Below are positions 44,971 to 53,542 of a stretch of DNA of 64,000 nt, piece after piece (position 1 is the first letter of the stretch; each line of letters starts with the position of its first letter). Under the pieces are notes generated by a model, which did not search any database, had not been told where the DNA came from, and saw only the letters and a list, made by a program, of their open reading frames with translations. The translations under genes and the position numbers were made by a program. Source of the DNA: Ancylobacter gelatini (GTDB lineage Bacteria > Pseudomonadota > Alphaproteobacteria > Rhizobiales > Xanthobacteraceae); NCBI RefSeq assembly GCF_022601675.1, contig NZ_JAKVIL010000001.1:496001-560000 (forward strand), read 5' to 3'.

Positions 44971-46185
44971 TCACACGACCGGGTTGTCGGCTTCCATGCC
45001 GAGCGCAAGGCGCCCGAAGGCGGCGTTGGCGACATCGGAGCTGAAGGCGATATGGGCACTTATAGCATGGGCGTCGCGAAAGCGGCGCTGCGGGCTTCCT
45101 GAAAGATAGAGCGACTGCGCGCCACCCGCGCCATTGATCTCGTCCACCGCCTGCGTCGCCAGGCCGGTCGCGAAGGCCAGATCCCGGCGATAGGCGAACT
45201 TCGTCACCGGATCGGGGACATGCCCGCGCTCGGCATCGCACATCGCCTCGTTGCAGATCGCCAGCATCATGCGCCGGGAGTGGGACAGCCGGGTCGCGGC
45301 GCTGCCGATGTGGATCTGCACGCTCTGCAGTTCCGCCAGCCGCGCGCCGGTGTAGCTCGCCGCACGCTTGCGGGTGGACGCGACATGATCGGTGAGGGCG
45401 CCTTCGCCATTGCCGAGCCCGACGCCAGAGAGAATGGCCGGGAACAGGGCGAACACCGGCAGCCGGTAGAGCGGCGCGGGATGCCGCTCCGAGCCCGGCG
45501 TCTCGCCGCCTTTCAGATGCGCGGCGGAGACGGTCATCTCCTCCGGCACGAAGACGTCCTCGCACATCACATCGTTTGAGCCAGTGCCCTTGAGCCCCGT
45601 GACCTGCCAGGTATCGAGAATCCGATAGTCGGAGCGGGGGAGCAGGAACACACGGTGGTCCGGCGCCTCGCCGTCCTCGCGCACGATGCCGGCAAGCATG
45701 TTCCAGCCGCAGACATCGACCCCCGAGGAGAACGGCCAGCGGCCGGACAGCACATAGCCGCCGGGCGCCTTCGTCACCTTGGCGGCGGGAAAGACGAAGG
45801 AGGAGGCGATCAGCGCGTCGCGGTCCTCGTTCCAGATACGGTCCTGCGCGGCCGGCGGGAACATGGCCAGCATCCAGTGATGGCTGGCGAGGTTGGTGAG
45901 GTTCCATGCGGTCGAGGCGCAGCCGGCCGCCAGCGCGGCCCCGATGGTGATCAGGCTTTCATAGCCGAGTTCGGCGCCGCCGATCGCCTGCGGCTGAAGC
46001 ATCCGGTAGAGGCCGCTGTCATGCAGGTCGCGCTCGCTTTCCGGCGGCAGGCGACGCAAGTCTTCGGTACGCGGGGCGCGTGCGGCAAACACCGAGGCGA
46101 GTTCGACGGCGCGCCCGAGCAGTTCATCGTGGCGCTGTTCCACGGGCGAGCGGGCAATGGCGGGTGCAGCGATCGTGTCGATCAT
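44971..46185 (-). CDS. Acyl-CoA dehydrogenase-fold flavin monooxygenase (group D, HsaA/DszC-like)
   Basis: A 404-residue flavoprotein of the acyl-CoA-dehydrogenase fold. Segments typical of the monooxygenase branch are RRLPPESERDLHDSGLYRMLQP (about 44-65), GCASTAWNLTNLASHHWMLAMF and VTGLKGTGSNDVMCEDVFVPEE. The catalytic Glu of true acyl-CoA dehydrogenases is not evident, and the SxHH pattern agrees with flavin hydroxylases of phenols, steroids or dibenzothiophene. ATG 46185 is placed after GAGGGAGG; a GTG at 46200 overlapping the VOC stop is an alternative. It probably starts ring oxidation using reduced flavin from a reductase elsewhere. Confidence 0.82.
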   Translation of the reverse strand: MIDTIAAPAIARSPVEQRHDELLGRAVELASVFAARAPRTEDLRRLPPESERDLHDSGLYRMLQPQAIGGAELGYESLITIGAALAAGCASTAWNLTNLASHHWMLAMFPPAAQDRIWNEDRDALIASSFVFPAAKVTKAPGGYVLSGRWPFSSGVDVCGWNMLAGIVREDGEAPDHRVFLLPRSDYRILDTWQVTGLKGTGSNDVMCEDVFVPEEMTVSAAHLKGGETPGSERHPAPLYRLPVFALFPAILSGVGLGNGEGALTDHVASTRKRAASYTGARLAELQSVQIHIGSAATRLSHSRRMMLAICNEAMCDAERGHVPDPVTKFAYRRDLAFATGLATQAVDEINGAGGAQSLYLSGSPQRRFRDAHAISAHIAFSSDVANAAFGRLALGMEADNPVV

Positions 46186-46196
46186 CACGGCCTCCC

Positions 46197-46676
46197 TCAC
46201 GCGCGCCCGCGGCGGTCGAGGTAAAGCGTCGCTTCGAGGTTCTCGCCGACCTGTTCGAAGCGATCGGCGAGGCGCTTGAGTTCGGGAATCCGGGAGGTAT
46301 CGAGGCTCGAAACATCCGGCCAGTCGACCTCGACGAGATTGCCGCCGGGATCGCGCAGATAAAGCTGCACCGTGCCATCGGGCATCTCGTTCACGCCATT
46401 GCCGAAGGTCGCGTGGTCGATGAGGCCGGCGTCACGCGCCCGCTCATACACGCCCATGAAATCATCCACGTTGAGAGCGAAATGCTGGTAGTGCGGCGTG
46501 GCGTCGGGCAGGCCGAAGATGTGCAGCTGCTGGTTGCCGCAGCGCAGATACTGGGTGCGAAAGCCGAAATTATAGGTCGGGATGATCTCCATCCCGAACA
46601 GCGCGACATAGAAGCGAACGGACTCCTCGACATCGCGGGCGCCGATCGACAGATGGTTCAGGCCGGTGGCGTGCAT
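46197..46676 (-). CDS. VOC-superfamily protein (extradiol dioxygenase/glyoxalase fold)
   Basis: A 159-residue, one-module VOC protein. The start GLNHLSIGARDVEESVRFY gives His at about 8, YQHFALNVDDF gives a second His, and VQLYLRDPGGNLVEVDWPD gives the Glu, the usual 2-His-1-Glu metal site. Single-module members include type I extradiol dioxygenases, isomerases and resistance proteins. It is the first gene of the VOC-monooxygenase-TetR operon; a perfect palindrome lies 20 bp upstream of its start. Ring cleavage after the monooxygenase step is a reasonable guess. Confidence 0.82.
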   Translation of the reverse strand: MHATGLNHLSIGARDVEESVRFYVALFGMEIIPTYNFGFRTQYLRCGNQQLHIFGLPDATPHYQHFALNVDDFMGVYERARDAGLIDHATFGNGVNEMPDGTVQLYLRDPGGNLVEVDWPDVSSLDTSRIPELKRLADRFEQVGENLEATLYLDRRGRA

Positions 46677-46695
46677 GGCGCTCCCTTATATTTTT

Positions 46696-46713
46696 ACTTA
46701 TCGATCGATAAAT
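46696..46713. promoter_or_regulatory. Palindromic operator 1 of the candidate TetR regulon
   Basis: ACTTATCGATCGATAAAT contains the perfect 14-bp palindrome TTATCGATCGATAA (46698-46711). It lies in the divergent promoter region between the VOC operon (minus) and the HisD-like operon (plus), 20 bp from the VOC start. The same motif recurs at 53,444 and 57,420. Confidence 0.75.
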
Positions 46714-46740
46714 AACATTGGAAGTGGACCCCGGCAAGGC

Positions 46741-46778
46741 TTGACACTTGTCGGTAATTTAGTTTTCACTCGATAAAT
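46741..46778 (+). promoter_or_regulatory. Candidate promoter with a degenerate second operator
   Basis: A perfect TTGACA at 46741-46746 is followed by AGTTTTCACTCGATAAAT at 46761-46778, which matches the regulon consensus at about 15 of 18 positions and has an intact right half (TCGATAAAT). The operator-like half covers the expected second promoter box, as repressors often do. The gene served would be the HisD-like dehydrogenase. Confidence 0.45.
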
Positions 46779-46858
46779 AACAACAGATATCGACGGATCG
46801 CGCTGAGCCTCGCCGCTCGCGTCAACGTTTGGCCCCGCCAAGGCGCCAGGAGGAAAAC

Positions 46859-48178
46859 ATGCCCCGCCATTTGAAGACCGCCCGCTCCATCGAGGAACGG
46901 GCCGACGCCGATGCGCAGGTGCGCGCCACGGTCGAGACCATCCTCAGGGAGATCGAGAACGGCGGCGACGCGGCCGTCCGCTCCTATTCCGAGCGCTTCG
47001 ACAAATGGTCGCCGGCGAGCTTCAAGCTGTCCGAACAGGATATCGAAGCGGCGCTGTCCAAGGTCTCGAAGTCCGATCTCGACGACATCCGCTTCGCACA
47101 GGCGCAGGTGCGCAACTTCGCCGAGAAGCAGCGCGCCTGTATCACCGACCTTGAGGTGGAAACCCTGCCGGGCGTGATCCTCGGCCACCGCAATGTGCCG
47201 GTGGAGCGTGTCGGCTGCTATGTGCCGGGCGGCAAATATCCCATGGTCGCCTCCGCCCATATGAGCGTGGTCACCGCAAAGGTCGCGGGCGTGAAGAGCG
47301 TCGTGGCAGCGGCCCCGCCGTTTCACAACGGACCGCATCCCGCCATCGTGGCGGCGATGCATCTGGCGGGGGCCGACGAGATTCTCGTGCTCGGCGGCGT
47401 TCAGGCCGTGGCGGCCATGGCGCTGGGCACCGAGACGGTCTTGCCGGTCGACATGCTGGTGGGGCCGGGCAATGCCTTCGTCGCGGAGGCCAAGCGGCAG
47501 CTCTATGGCCGCGTCGGCATCGACCTGTTCGCCGGCCCGACCGAGACGCTGGTGATCGCCGACGACACGGTGGATGCCGAGATCTGCGCGACCGACCTTC
47601 TGGGCCAGGCCGAACACGGGCCGACGTCGCCCGCGGTGCTGCTCACCAATTCCGAGAAGCTGGCGCGCGCGACCATGGCGGAAATCGAGCGACTGCTCAA
47701 AATCCTGCCGACCAGTGAGATCGCCTCGGTTTCCTGGCGCGATTTCGGCGAGGTGATTGTCTGCGACAGCGTCGACGAGATGGTCGCCGAGGCCGACCGC
47801 ATCGCGTCCGAGCACGTGCAGGTGATGACGGCAGACCCGGACTACTTCCTGAACAATATCCGCAATTACGGCGCTCTGTTCCTCGGCCCGCGCACCAATG
47901 TCGCCTATGGCGACAAGGTGATCGGCACCAATCACACGCTGCCGACCAAGAAGGCGGCGCGCTACACGGGTGGGCTCTGGGTCGGCAAATTCCTCAAGAC
48001 CTGCACCTATCAGAAGGTGACCAGCGACACGGCGAGCGCGGAAGTTGGCGAGTACTGCTCGCGGCTCTGCGTGCTCGAAGGCTTCCTTGGCCATGCCGAG
48101 CAGGCCAATGTCCGGGTGCGCCGTTATGGCGGCGGCAATGTCGAGTATGCGACGGCGGCGGCCCGCAAGGTCGGGTGA
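46859..48178 (+). CDS. Histidinol dehydrogenase-family protein, probably catabolic (HpsN-like)
   Basis: A 439-residue NAD-dependent zinc dehydrogenase. It keeps the family's key residues: Gln and His of GQAEHG (250 and 253), Glu-His of ASEHV (318-319), the Asp of [10 protein letters not shown] and the late His of [35 protein letters not shown] is the central motif. Context is catabolic: it sits beside a deacetylase and monooxygenase with regulon operators in its promoter, and no his genes are near. A branch of this family includes sulfopropanediol 3-dehydrogenase HpsN, so an alcohol-to-carboxylate oxidation of a small polyol is likelier than histidine synthesis. CAGGAGGAAAAC precedes the ATG. 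Confidence 0.82.
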   Translation: MPRHLKTARSIEERADADAQVRATVETILREIENGGDAAVRSYSERFDKWSPASFKLSEQDIEAALSKVSKSDLDDIRFAQAQVRNFAEKQRACITDLEVETLPGVILGHRNVPVERVGCYVPGGKYPMVASAHMSVVTAKVAGVKSVVAAAPPFHNGPHPAIVAAMHLAGADEILVLGGVQAVAAMALGTETVLPVDMLVGPGNAFVAEAKRQLYGRVGIDLFAGPTETLVIADDTVDAEICATDLLGQAEHGPTSPAVLLTNSEKLARATMAEIERLLKILPTSEIASVSWRDFGEVIVCDSVDEMVAEADRIASEHVQVMTADPDYFLNNIRNYGALFLGPRTNVAYGDKVIGTNHTLPTKKAARYTGGLWVGKFLKTCTYQKVTSDTASAEVGEYCSRLCVLEGFLGHAEQANVRVRRYGGGNVEYATAAARKVG

Positions 48179-48230
48179 CACCGGCCCGCCGAGCCCCTCC
48201 CATCAGACCTGACATGCCCGGAGCCGCAGC

Positions 48231-49103
48231 ATGAGCCTTCTCAGCGAACGTGCGCCTTATCTCGCCTTTCCCGACCGCCCGCGCCTGCATTTGCCCGATG
48301 ATGCCCGCGTCGCGGTCTGGATCATCGTCAATGTCGAGGAATGGTCCATCGCCCGGGCCATGCCGCGCACCGTGCTGCCGCCGCCCATGGGCCAGCCGCT
48401 CATGCCCGATCTGCCCAACTGGGCCTGGCATGAATACGGGATGCGGGTTGGCTTCTGGCGGCTGCTGAAGGCGATCGAATCCCGCGGTCTGCGCGCCACT
48501 TTCGCGGTGAACGGCCATGTCTGCCATTCCTATGAGCGGGTGACGCGGGCGGCACGCGATGCCGGCTGGGAGTTCATGGGCCACGGCTACGTGCAGCAGC
48601 CGATGCATCATGTGGAGGACCAGCGCAAAGCGATCTTCGACACGGTGGAGGCGATCCGTGATTTCACCGGCCGCCCGCCGCCCGGCTGGGAAAGCCCCGG
48701 CCTCACCGAGAACGATGCGACGCTCGACCTCCTGAAGGAGGCCGGCGTGGGCTATGTCGCCAATTGGGTGATCGACGACCTGCCGTTGGAACTCGCCACC
48801 GGCCATGGGCCGATGCTGTCGGTGCCCTATTCGGTGGAGACCAACGACATTGTCGTGCATGCCGTGCAGCATCAGCCTTCCGACGCCTTCCTGCGCCGCT
48901 GCACGCTGCAGTTCGACCGGTTATGGGAGGAGGGCGCACAGAACGCCAAGGTGATGGCGATCAGCACGCATCCCTATCTGACCGGCGTGCCGCACCGCAT
49001 CGGCTATTTCGAACAATTGCTGGACTATGTGCTGGCGCGGCCGCATGTGGCGATGATGACCGGCGAGGAGATCGCCGATTGGTACCGCGCCGCGAGCCTT
49101 TAA
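48231..49103 (+). CDS. Polysaccharide deacetylase-family hydrolase (PuuE allantoinase-like)
   Basis: A 290-residue NodB-fold protein with the arrangement of the cytosolic amidase branch (PuuE allantoinase, peptidoglycan deacetylase HP0310 type). It has VWIIVNVEEWSIARAMP at the first strand, VGFWRLLKAIESRGLRATFAVNG, the GWEFMGHGYVQQPMHH segment at about 114-129 with two metal-type His positions, and ISTHPYLTGVPHRI near the end. There is no signal peptide. It probably hydrolyses a cyclic or linear amide. It follows the HisD-like gene by 52 bp and is convergent with the ABC operon. Confidence 0.82.
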   Translation: MSLLSERAPYLAFPDRPRLHLPDDARVAVWIIVNVEEWSIARAMPRTVLPPPMGQPLMPDLPNWAWHEYGMRVGFWRLLKAIESRGLRATFAVNGHVCHSYERVTRAARDAGWEFMGHGYVQQPMHHVEDQRKAIFDTVEAIRDFTGRPPPGWESPGLTENDATLDLLKEAGVGYVANWVIDDLPLELATGHGPMLSVPYSVETNDIVVHAVQHQPSDAFLRRCTLQFDRLWEEGAQNAKVMAISTHPYLTGVPHRIGYFEQLLDYVLARPHVAMMTGEEIADWYRAASL

Positions 49104-49110
49104 GGCCGGT

Positions 49111-49788
49111 CTAGAAGCTCGGCAACCGGGGCGCTCCCGGCGCGATGGGCAGCAGCTCGTCGCGCCAGAAGCCGTTGCCGCGTTCGCCGAGCAGTTCGGC
49201 GAAGATGCCGGGTCGAGCAAGATCGGCACCGGTGATCATCCGTACCGTTATCCCCGCCGCAGCCAGTTGCTCCTGCCGTCGGCGTTCGGCCGCCGGGAGC
49301 AGGGCTGAGGGTGCGAAAAGCACGGCCACGGCTGTTTCGCCAAGCCACAGGAACATGTCCACCGGGACATGGCCCCCCGCTTCCAGCGGCAGCACTGCGC
49401 GCGGCAGCGGAAGGGGGGCGGAGTAGAGCACATCCTCCGGCACGAAAAGCCCGGCCATCCCGTCCAGCCGCTCCCCGATCTCCTCGCGATGGCTGGCGAT
49501 GATCGACCGGAGATGCGCGAAATAGCCGTCGATGAACAGGCCGGCGCTGCGGTTCCACCCGCCGGCCAGCCGTTTCAGATGCTCGGCCAGCCTCATATCG
49601 GTTGGCGTGTTCTCCTGTCCGATTGCCGGCGCCGGCAGGTCGAGCGCCTCATCGCTGAGACGCAGCAACTCCCCCGGATGTACGGGCACCCAGGGGAGGC
49701 TGTCGAGGGAGCCCGTCGCCGGTGCCTTCTCGGCGCCATAGGCGACGAGCGGCGGCAAGCCGGCGAGGGCGGGGAGGCGGCGTGTCAC
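49111..49788 (-). CDS. Uncharacterised 225-residue protein, last gene of the ABC importer operon
   Basis: I recognise no family with confidence. The GTG start (49786-49788) overlaps the permease stop, so it is translated with the importer. The sequence is soluble and mixed alpha/beta. A segment near 147-200 (VPVDMFLWLGETAVAVLF, then ERRRQEQLAAAGITVRMITGADL) resembles the core of small restriction-like nuclease folds, but the acidic and Lys catalytic positions are not visible. Earlier parts contain HLKRLAGGWNRSAGLFIDGYF. It could be an accessory factor of the transporter; function unknown. Confidence 0.65.
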   Translation of the reverse strand: MTRRLPALAGLPPLVAYGAEKAPATGSLDSLPWVPVHPGELLRLSDEALDLPAPAIGQENTPTDMRLAEHLKRLAGGWNRSAGLFIDGYFAHLRSIIASHREEIGERLDGMAGLFVPEDVLYSAPLPLPRAVLPLEAGGHVPVDMFLWLGETAVAVLFAPSALLPAAERRRQEQLAAAGITVRMITGADLARPGIFAELLGERGNGFWRDELLPIAPGAPRLPSF

Positions 49789-50633
49789 CGCCGGCTCTCG
49801 GGATGCCAGATCAGCAGGCGGCGGCGGACGATCTCGAGACTCTTCACCACCACGAAGCCCAGGATGATGATCTGCACGATGCCGGCGAACACACCGACCG
49901 AGTCGGCGAAGCGCCCGGCCATGATCATCGAGCCACCCACGCCGCGCCCGCCCATCAGCATCTCCGTGACGATGGTGGTGATCATGCCGGTCGGCAGTGC
50001 GACCTGAAGGCCGGTGATGATCTGCGGCATGGCCATGGGCAGATACACTTCCCACAGCAGCTCGCGCTCCTTGGCTCCCAGCGAGCGGGCCGACCAGATC
50101 GGCCATTTGTCGAGGCCGGAGCAGCCGGCATAGGTCGCCGCGACGATCGGGAAGAAGCAGGAGAACGACACCATGATGATCTTCGAGGTGTCGTAAATGT
50201 CGAACCACAGGATGAAGATCGGGAGGAAGGCGATCTTCGGCATCGGGAAGCCGATGGACACCAGCGGGTCGAGGAACCAGCGCATCACCGCCGAGCGCGC
50301 CATCAGAATGCCGGCGGGAATGCCGATCACCGCGCCGATGACGAAGCCGAGCAAGGCGCGATAGAGCGTGAGGCCGAGATCGACCAGCACCGTGCCCGCG
50401 AGCAAATCTTCCCAGATCCGCCCCAGCACCACGCTGAGCGGCGGCAGCAGGAAGGGGTTGAGCGCGCCAAAGCGTGCGCTGAACTCCCAGATGCCGGCGA
50501 GCAGGGCGACCACCGCGATCTGAACGAGGGTATCGACCGTCTTCGGCGAGATCGCGCGGGCCGCACGAGGCGCCGGAACCTTCCTGGTGGGCATGTTCGG
50601 AGCGATGTGGCGGGCCTGAGCCATGTTCATCAT
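49785..50633 (-). CDS. SsuC/TauC-type ABC transporter permease (second of two)
   Basis: A 282-residue permease of the nitrate/taurine/sulfonate class with about six helices. The binding-protein-dependent transport motif is LGAKERELLWEVYLPMAMPQIITGL (about 175-199). GFPMPKIAFLPIFILWFDIYDTSKI is the usual central segment. The first ATG (50631-50633) overlaps the preceding stop as ATGA and has GGAGGGAGG upstream. It pairs with the permease encoded just before it, giving a heterodimeric channel. Confidence 0.91.
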   Translation of the reverse strand: MMNMAQARHIAPNMPTRKVPAPRAARAISPKTVDTLVQIAVVALLAGIWEFSARFGALNPFLLPPLSVVLGRIWEDLLAGTVLVDLGLTLYRALLGFVIGAVIGIPAGILMARSAVMRWFLDPLVSIGFPMPKIAFLPIFILWFDIYDTSKIIMVSFSCFFPIVAATYAGCSGLDKWPIWSARSLGAKERELLWEVYLPMAMPQIITGLQVALPTGMITTIVTEMLMGGRGVGGSMIMAGRFADSVGVFAGIVQIIILGFVVVKSLEIVRRRLLIWHPESRR

Positions 50634-51427
50634 GCCTCCCTCCAGCGCAGCGAGCGCCGAGCGAACATCGCGTAGAGGCGGTCCGCCCCGAACCCGATGC
50701 CGGCGACGAAAAAGATGGCGGCGAACATGGCCGGATACTGTCCGCCATCGCCGAGCGAGGAAATCATGAAGCCGACGCCATCGGTGGCGATGACGAATTC
50801 CGAACTCACCATCAGGATGAAGGAGAAGGCAAGCGCGGTGCGGCAGCCGTTGATAATGTCCGGCATCGCGCCGCGCAGTACCACTTCGCGCAGCACGTCG
50901 AAGCGCGAGGCGCCGAGGCTTGCCGCCGACCACAGCAGAAACGGATTGACGCCACGGGCGCCATTATAGGTGCCGACCACGACGGGGAGCAGGCAACCGA
51001 GAAAGATCAGCAGGATTTTTGACGAATCCCCCAGGCCAAGCCAGATCATGACCACGGGGATCAGAGCGGATTTCGGCATGGGGTAGAAGATCTGCACGAT
51101 CGGATTGACCAGCAGCCGGGCGATACGGAACTGCGCCATCATCAGCCCGACGACCACGCCGACAATCACCGCAGCGGCCAGTCCCCCCGCCGCGCGGCTG
51201 ACCGAGCGGGCGGTGTTGTAGAGCAGGTCGCCATTGACCAGCATCTGGACGAAGGCGGAAAACACCTCTCCGAGCCCGGGCAACATCTGCTGCGAGACGA
51301 TGCCGCTAAGGCCCAGGAACTCCCAGAAGAAGGCCAGCAGCAGCAGCGGCGAGAAGCGGAATGCCAGCTCGATGAGGGTGTAGCCAAAACCGGGCGGGCG
51401 CCGGCGACCGGCGAGAGTGTCGCTCAT
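50630..51427 (-). CDS. SsuC/TauC-type ABC transporter permease (first of two)
   Basis: A 265-residue permease with the family's FYPMPKSALIPVVMIWLGLGDSSKILLIFLG segment and the transport motif LGASRFDVLREVVLRGAMPDIINGC. ATG 51427 shares its A with the stop of the ATPase gene; a TTG one codon upstream is possible. Two distinct permease genes, where the sulfonate systems usually have one, point to the related aromatic or pyrimidine-type importers. Confidence 0.91.
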   Translation of the reverse strand: MSDTLAGRRRPPGFGYTLIELAFRFSPLLLLAFFWEFLGLSGIVSQQMLPGLGEVFSAFVQMLVNGDLLYNTARSVSRAAGGLAAAVIVGVVVGLMMAQFRIARLLVNPIVQIFYPMPKSALIPVVMIWLGLGDSSKILLIFLGCLLPVVVGTYNGARGVNPFLLWSAASLGASRFDVLREVVLRGAMPDIINGCRTALAFSFILMVSSEFVIATDGVGFMISSLGDGGQYPAMFAAIFFVAGIGFGADRLYAMFARRSLRWREA

Positions 51428-52260
51428 CAATGCACCCCCCGCGTCGCCGCCACCGCCTGCTCGCGCACCAGACGCCAGATGTGCTCGCTGAGCCCGATGA
51501 ATTCGCGGTTCTCGAGGATCTCCTCGCCGCGGTCCTTGGGCAGGTTGACGTCGATGATGTGCTGGATGCGGCCGGGCCGCGCGCTCATGATCGAGATGCG
51601 GTCGGCGAGGAACACCGCCTCCTGCACGTCATGGGTCACGAACACCACGGTCTTGCGGCTGTCGCGCCAGATTGCGCGCAGCTCTTCCTGCATGACGCGC
51701 CTTGTCTGCGCGTCGAGCGCGCCGAATGGCTCGTCCATCAACAGGATGCCCGGATCGACCGCCAGCGTGCGGGCGATGGCGGCGCGTTGCTGCATGCCGC
51801 CGGAGAGCTGCGAGGGATAGGAGTTCTCGAACCCGGTGAGATGCACCATGTCGATGTAGCGCTGGGCGCGCTCCTCGCGCTCGGCGCTGGGGTAGCCGGC
51901 TTTCTTCAGGCCGTAGAGCACATTGTCCTTCACGGTCTTCCACGGGAACAGCGCGAAGTTCTGGAACACGATGCTGCGGTCCGGCCCCGGCGCCGTCACC
52001 GGGCCGGCGGCGGTGGAGATCACCCCGGACTGCACCGGGATGAAGCCGCCGACGAGATAGAGCAGCGTGCTCTTGCCGCAGCCCGAGGGGCCGAGCAGGC
52101 AATGGAACTCGCCATCGCCAATCTCGAGATTGATGCCGTCCAGAGCCAGCATCCCGCCGCCGCCCTGCGCGCCATAGCTGTGCGATACATTGCTGATCGA
52201 GATGCCGCTGGCGAGGTGTGCGCCCTGTCGCGGGGCGGCCGATGCGTGGGTCATGCTCAT
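51427..52260 (-). CDS. SsuB/TauB-type ABC transporter ATPase
   Basis: A 277-residue ATPase. Walker A is GPSGCGKST (about 58-66), the Q-loop QNFALFPWKTVKDNV, the signature QLSGGMQQRAAIARTL, Walker B ILLMDEPFGALD and the H-loop VTHD. The LFPW segment and the MQQR signature are characteristic of the nitrate/sulfonate/taurine class. It energises both permeases and overlaps the receptor gene by ATGA. Confidence 0.94.
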   Translation of the reverse strand: MSMTHASAAPRQGAHLASGISISNVSHSYGAQGGGGMLALDGINLEIGDGEFHCLLGPSGCGKSTLLYLVGGFIPVQSGVISTAAGPVTAPGPDRSIVFQNFALFPWKTVKDNVLYGLKKAGYPSAEREERAQRYIDMVHLTGFENSYPSQLSGGMQQRAAIARTLAVDPGILLMDEPFGALDAQTRRVMQEELRAIWRDSRKTVVFVTHDVQEAVFLADRISIMSARPGRIQHIIDVNLPKDRGEEILENREFIGLSEHIWRLVREQAVAATRGVH

Positions 52261-53285
52261 TGGCTGGCCTCGATCCGCTTCTGTGCCTCCTTGACGAAGC
52301 TCAGGTCGACATAGTCGGGATCGACCTTGATGCCGCGCTGGGCGAGGCCGAGATCAACCGCGATATCAATGCTTTCCTGGATGGCGTTAATGTTCGGCAC
52401 CATGAAGGGATCGCGGAAATAGTCTTCCTTGGTGAACAGGTAGCTCAGCGATTCCGGCGACTGCTGCATGAAGTTGGCGATGATCTTCACCGCCTCGTCG
52501 TGGTTCTTCGGGTCGGTGAACCAGCGCACGGCGCGGACATGGTCCTCGAAGAAGTCCATCAGCGCCTGGCGGTTATCCGCGAGGAACTTGCCATTGGCGA
52601 CCAGGAAGACGAGCTGGGACGGCCCCATCGCATCCTTGGAGGTGAACAGCACCTTGTAATTCCCGGTGGCGATCATCTGCTTCGACATCGGCTGCAGCAC
52701 GGTGCCGAGGTCGATCTTCTTCTCATCCAGCATCGCCGGGATGTTGGGGAAGGCGACCTCGACCATCGTGTAGTCGCGCTTGTCCTGCATGTTGTTCTTG
52801 CGGAACATGGCGCGGATGCCGGTGTCGGAAGCCGAGCCGATGGCGTTGGTGCCGACCCGCTTGCCCTTCATGTCGGCGATGGTGTTGATCCCGGAATCGG
52901 CACGGACCATGAAGGTCTCGCTGTGGCTGTCGCCGACGCCGTCCTGAATGATGTCGGCCACCACCTTCACGTCCAGCCGGGCATTGGTCGCGGCGAGCGC
53001 GAGCACCAGGGGGCCGAAGGCGGCCATGTCGATCTCGTTCGCCGCCATGGCGGTGATCTGCGGCGAGGACCCGCGGAACCGAATCGGCTCTACCGTGTAG
53101 CTCTTGCCGTAGTATTTGAGGATTTCCGGCTTGCTGTAGAGCACCGGGATGAGATGGCCCGGCATGGTGGACCAGCCGATGCGGATCTTGACCGGGTCGG
53201 CCTTTGCCGGGGTCAGACCGCCGGGGGCGATGATGAGGGCCGCCATCGCGGCCGCGAGCGCCAAGGCGCCGCGTCGTGTTGCCAT
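52257..53285 (-). CDS. ABC transporter substrate-binding protein (NMT1/THI5-like, SsuA class)
   Basis: A 342-residue periplasmic receptor and first gene of the five-gene importer operon. The signal peptide ends near AKA at about 29. The mature part opens VKIRIGWSTMPGHLIPVLYS and carries the GSSPQITAMAANEIDMAAFGPLVLALAATN segment (about 72-101). DMKGKRVGTNAIGSASDTGIRAMF forms the second-lobe ligand loop. This class binds sulfonates, nitrate, pyrimidines or aromatic acids; specificity cannot be read here. A regulon palindrome lies about 160 bp upstream. Confidence 0.9.
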   Translation of the reverse strand: MATRRGALALAAAMAALIIAPGGLTPAKADPVKIRIGWSTMPGHLIPVLYSKPEILKYYGKSYTVEPIRFRGSSPQITAMAANEIDMAAFGPLVLALAATNARLDVKVVADIIQDGVGDSHSETFMVRADSGINTIADMKGKRVGTNAIGSASDTGIRAMFRKNNMQDKRDYTMVEVAFPNIPAMLDEKKIDLGTVLQPMSKQMIATGNYKVLFTSKDAMGPSQLVFLVANGKFLADNRQALMDFFEDHVRAVRWFTDPKNHDEAVKIIANFMQQSPESLSYLFTKEDYFRDPFMVPNINAIQESIDIAVDLGLAQRGIKVDPDYVDLSFVKEAQKRIEASQ

Positions 53286-53443
53286 GATCGTTTTCTCCCG
53301 ATGCGCCCGGGCTTTGGCCGGGTCGCTTGTTGTTCTGGGCAGAGAAGATCGGGGCGTCCCACGGACTCCGCGCGGGAGAAGTTGGGCGTCCCGGTCGGCT
53401 TGGCGTCACCCGCCGCTGGTACTTTGCGCGGCAGCTCCTGCTT

Positions 53444-53461
53444 ATTTATCGATTGATAATC
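53444..53461. promoter_or_regulatory. Palindromic operator 2 of the candidate TetR regulon
   Basis: ATTTATCGATTGATAATC matches the consensus ATTTATCGATCGATAAAT at 15 of 18 positions, including the full left half. It lies between the importer operon and the upstream SDR gene, in the expected promoter region of the importer. The rest of the gap 53,286-53,542 shows no gene. Confidence 0.7.
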
Positions 53462-53542
53462 TCTTGGATTTTCGATCATGTCAACGATGCAAGATGATCT
53501 CGGCATCGCTCGCAAGTCCTAAAGTGCGGATCGCGATGCCGG

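Noticed and set aside
44936-45907. In-frame extension of the TetR gene by 324 codons
   Set aside because: The extension overlaps the monooxygenase gene in another frame, and its translation is Arg/Gly/Cys-rich without structure. The TetR start at 44,935 fits the family.
46859-48178. Genuine histidine-biosynthesis hisD
   Set aside because: There are no his neighbours, the gene has a catabolic operon partner and regulon-type operators lie in its promoter. A catabolic member of the family is preferred, though enzymatic identity is not proven.
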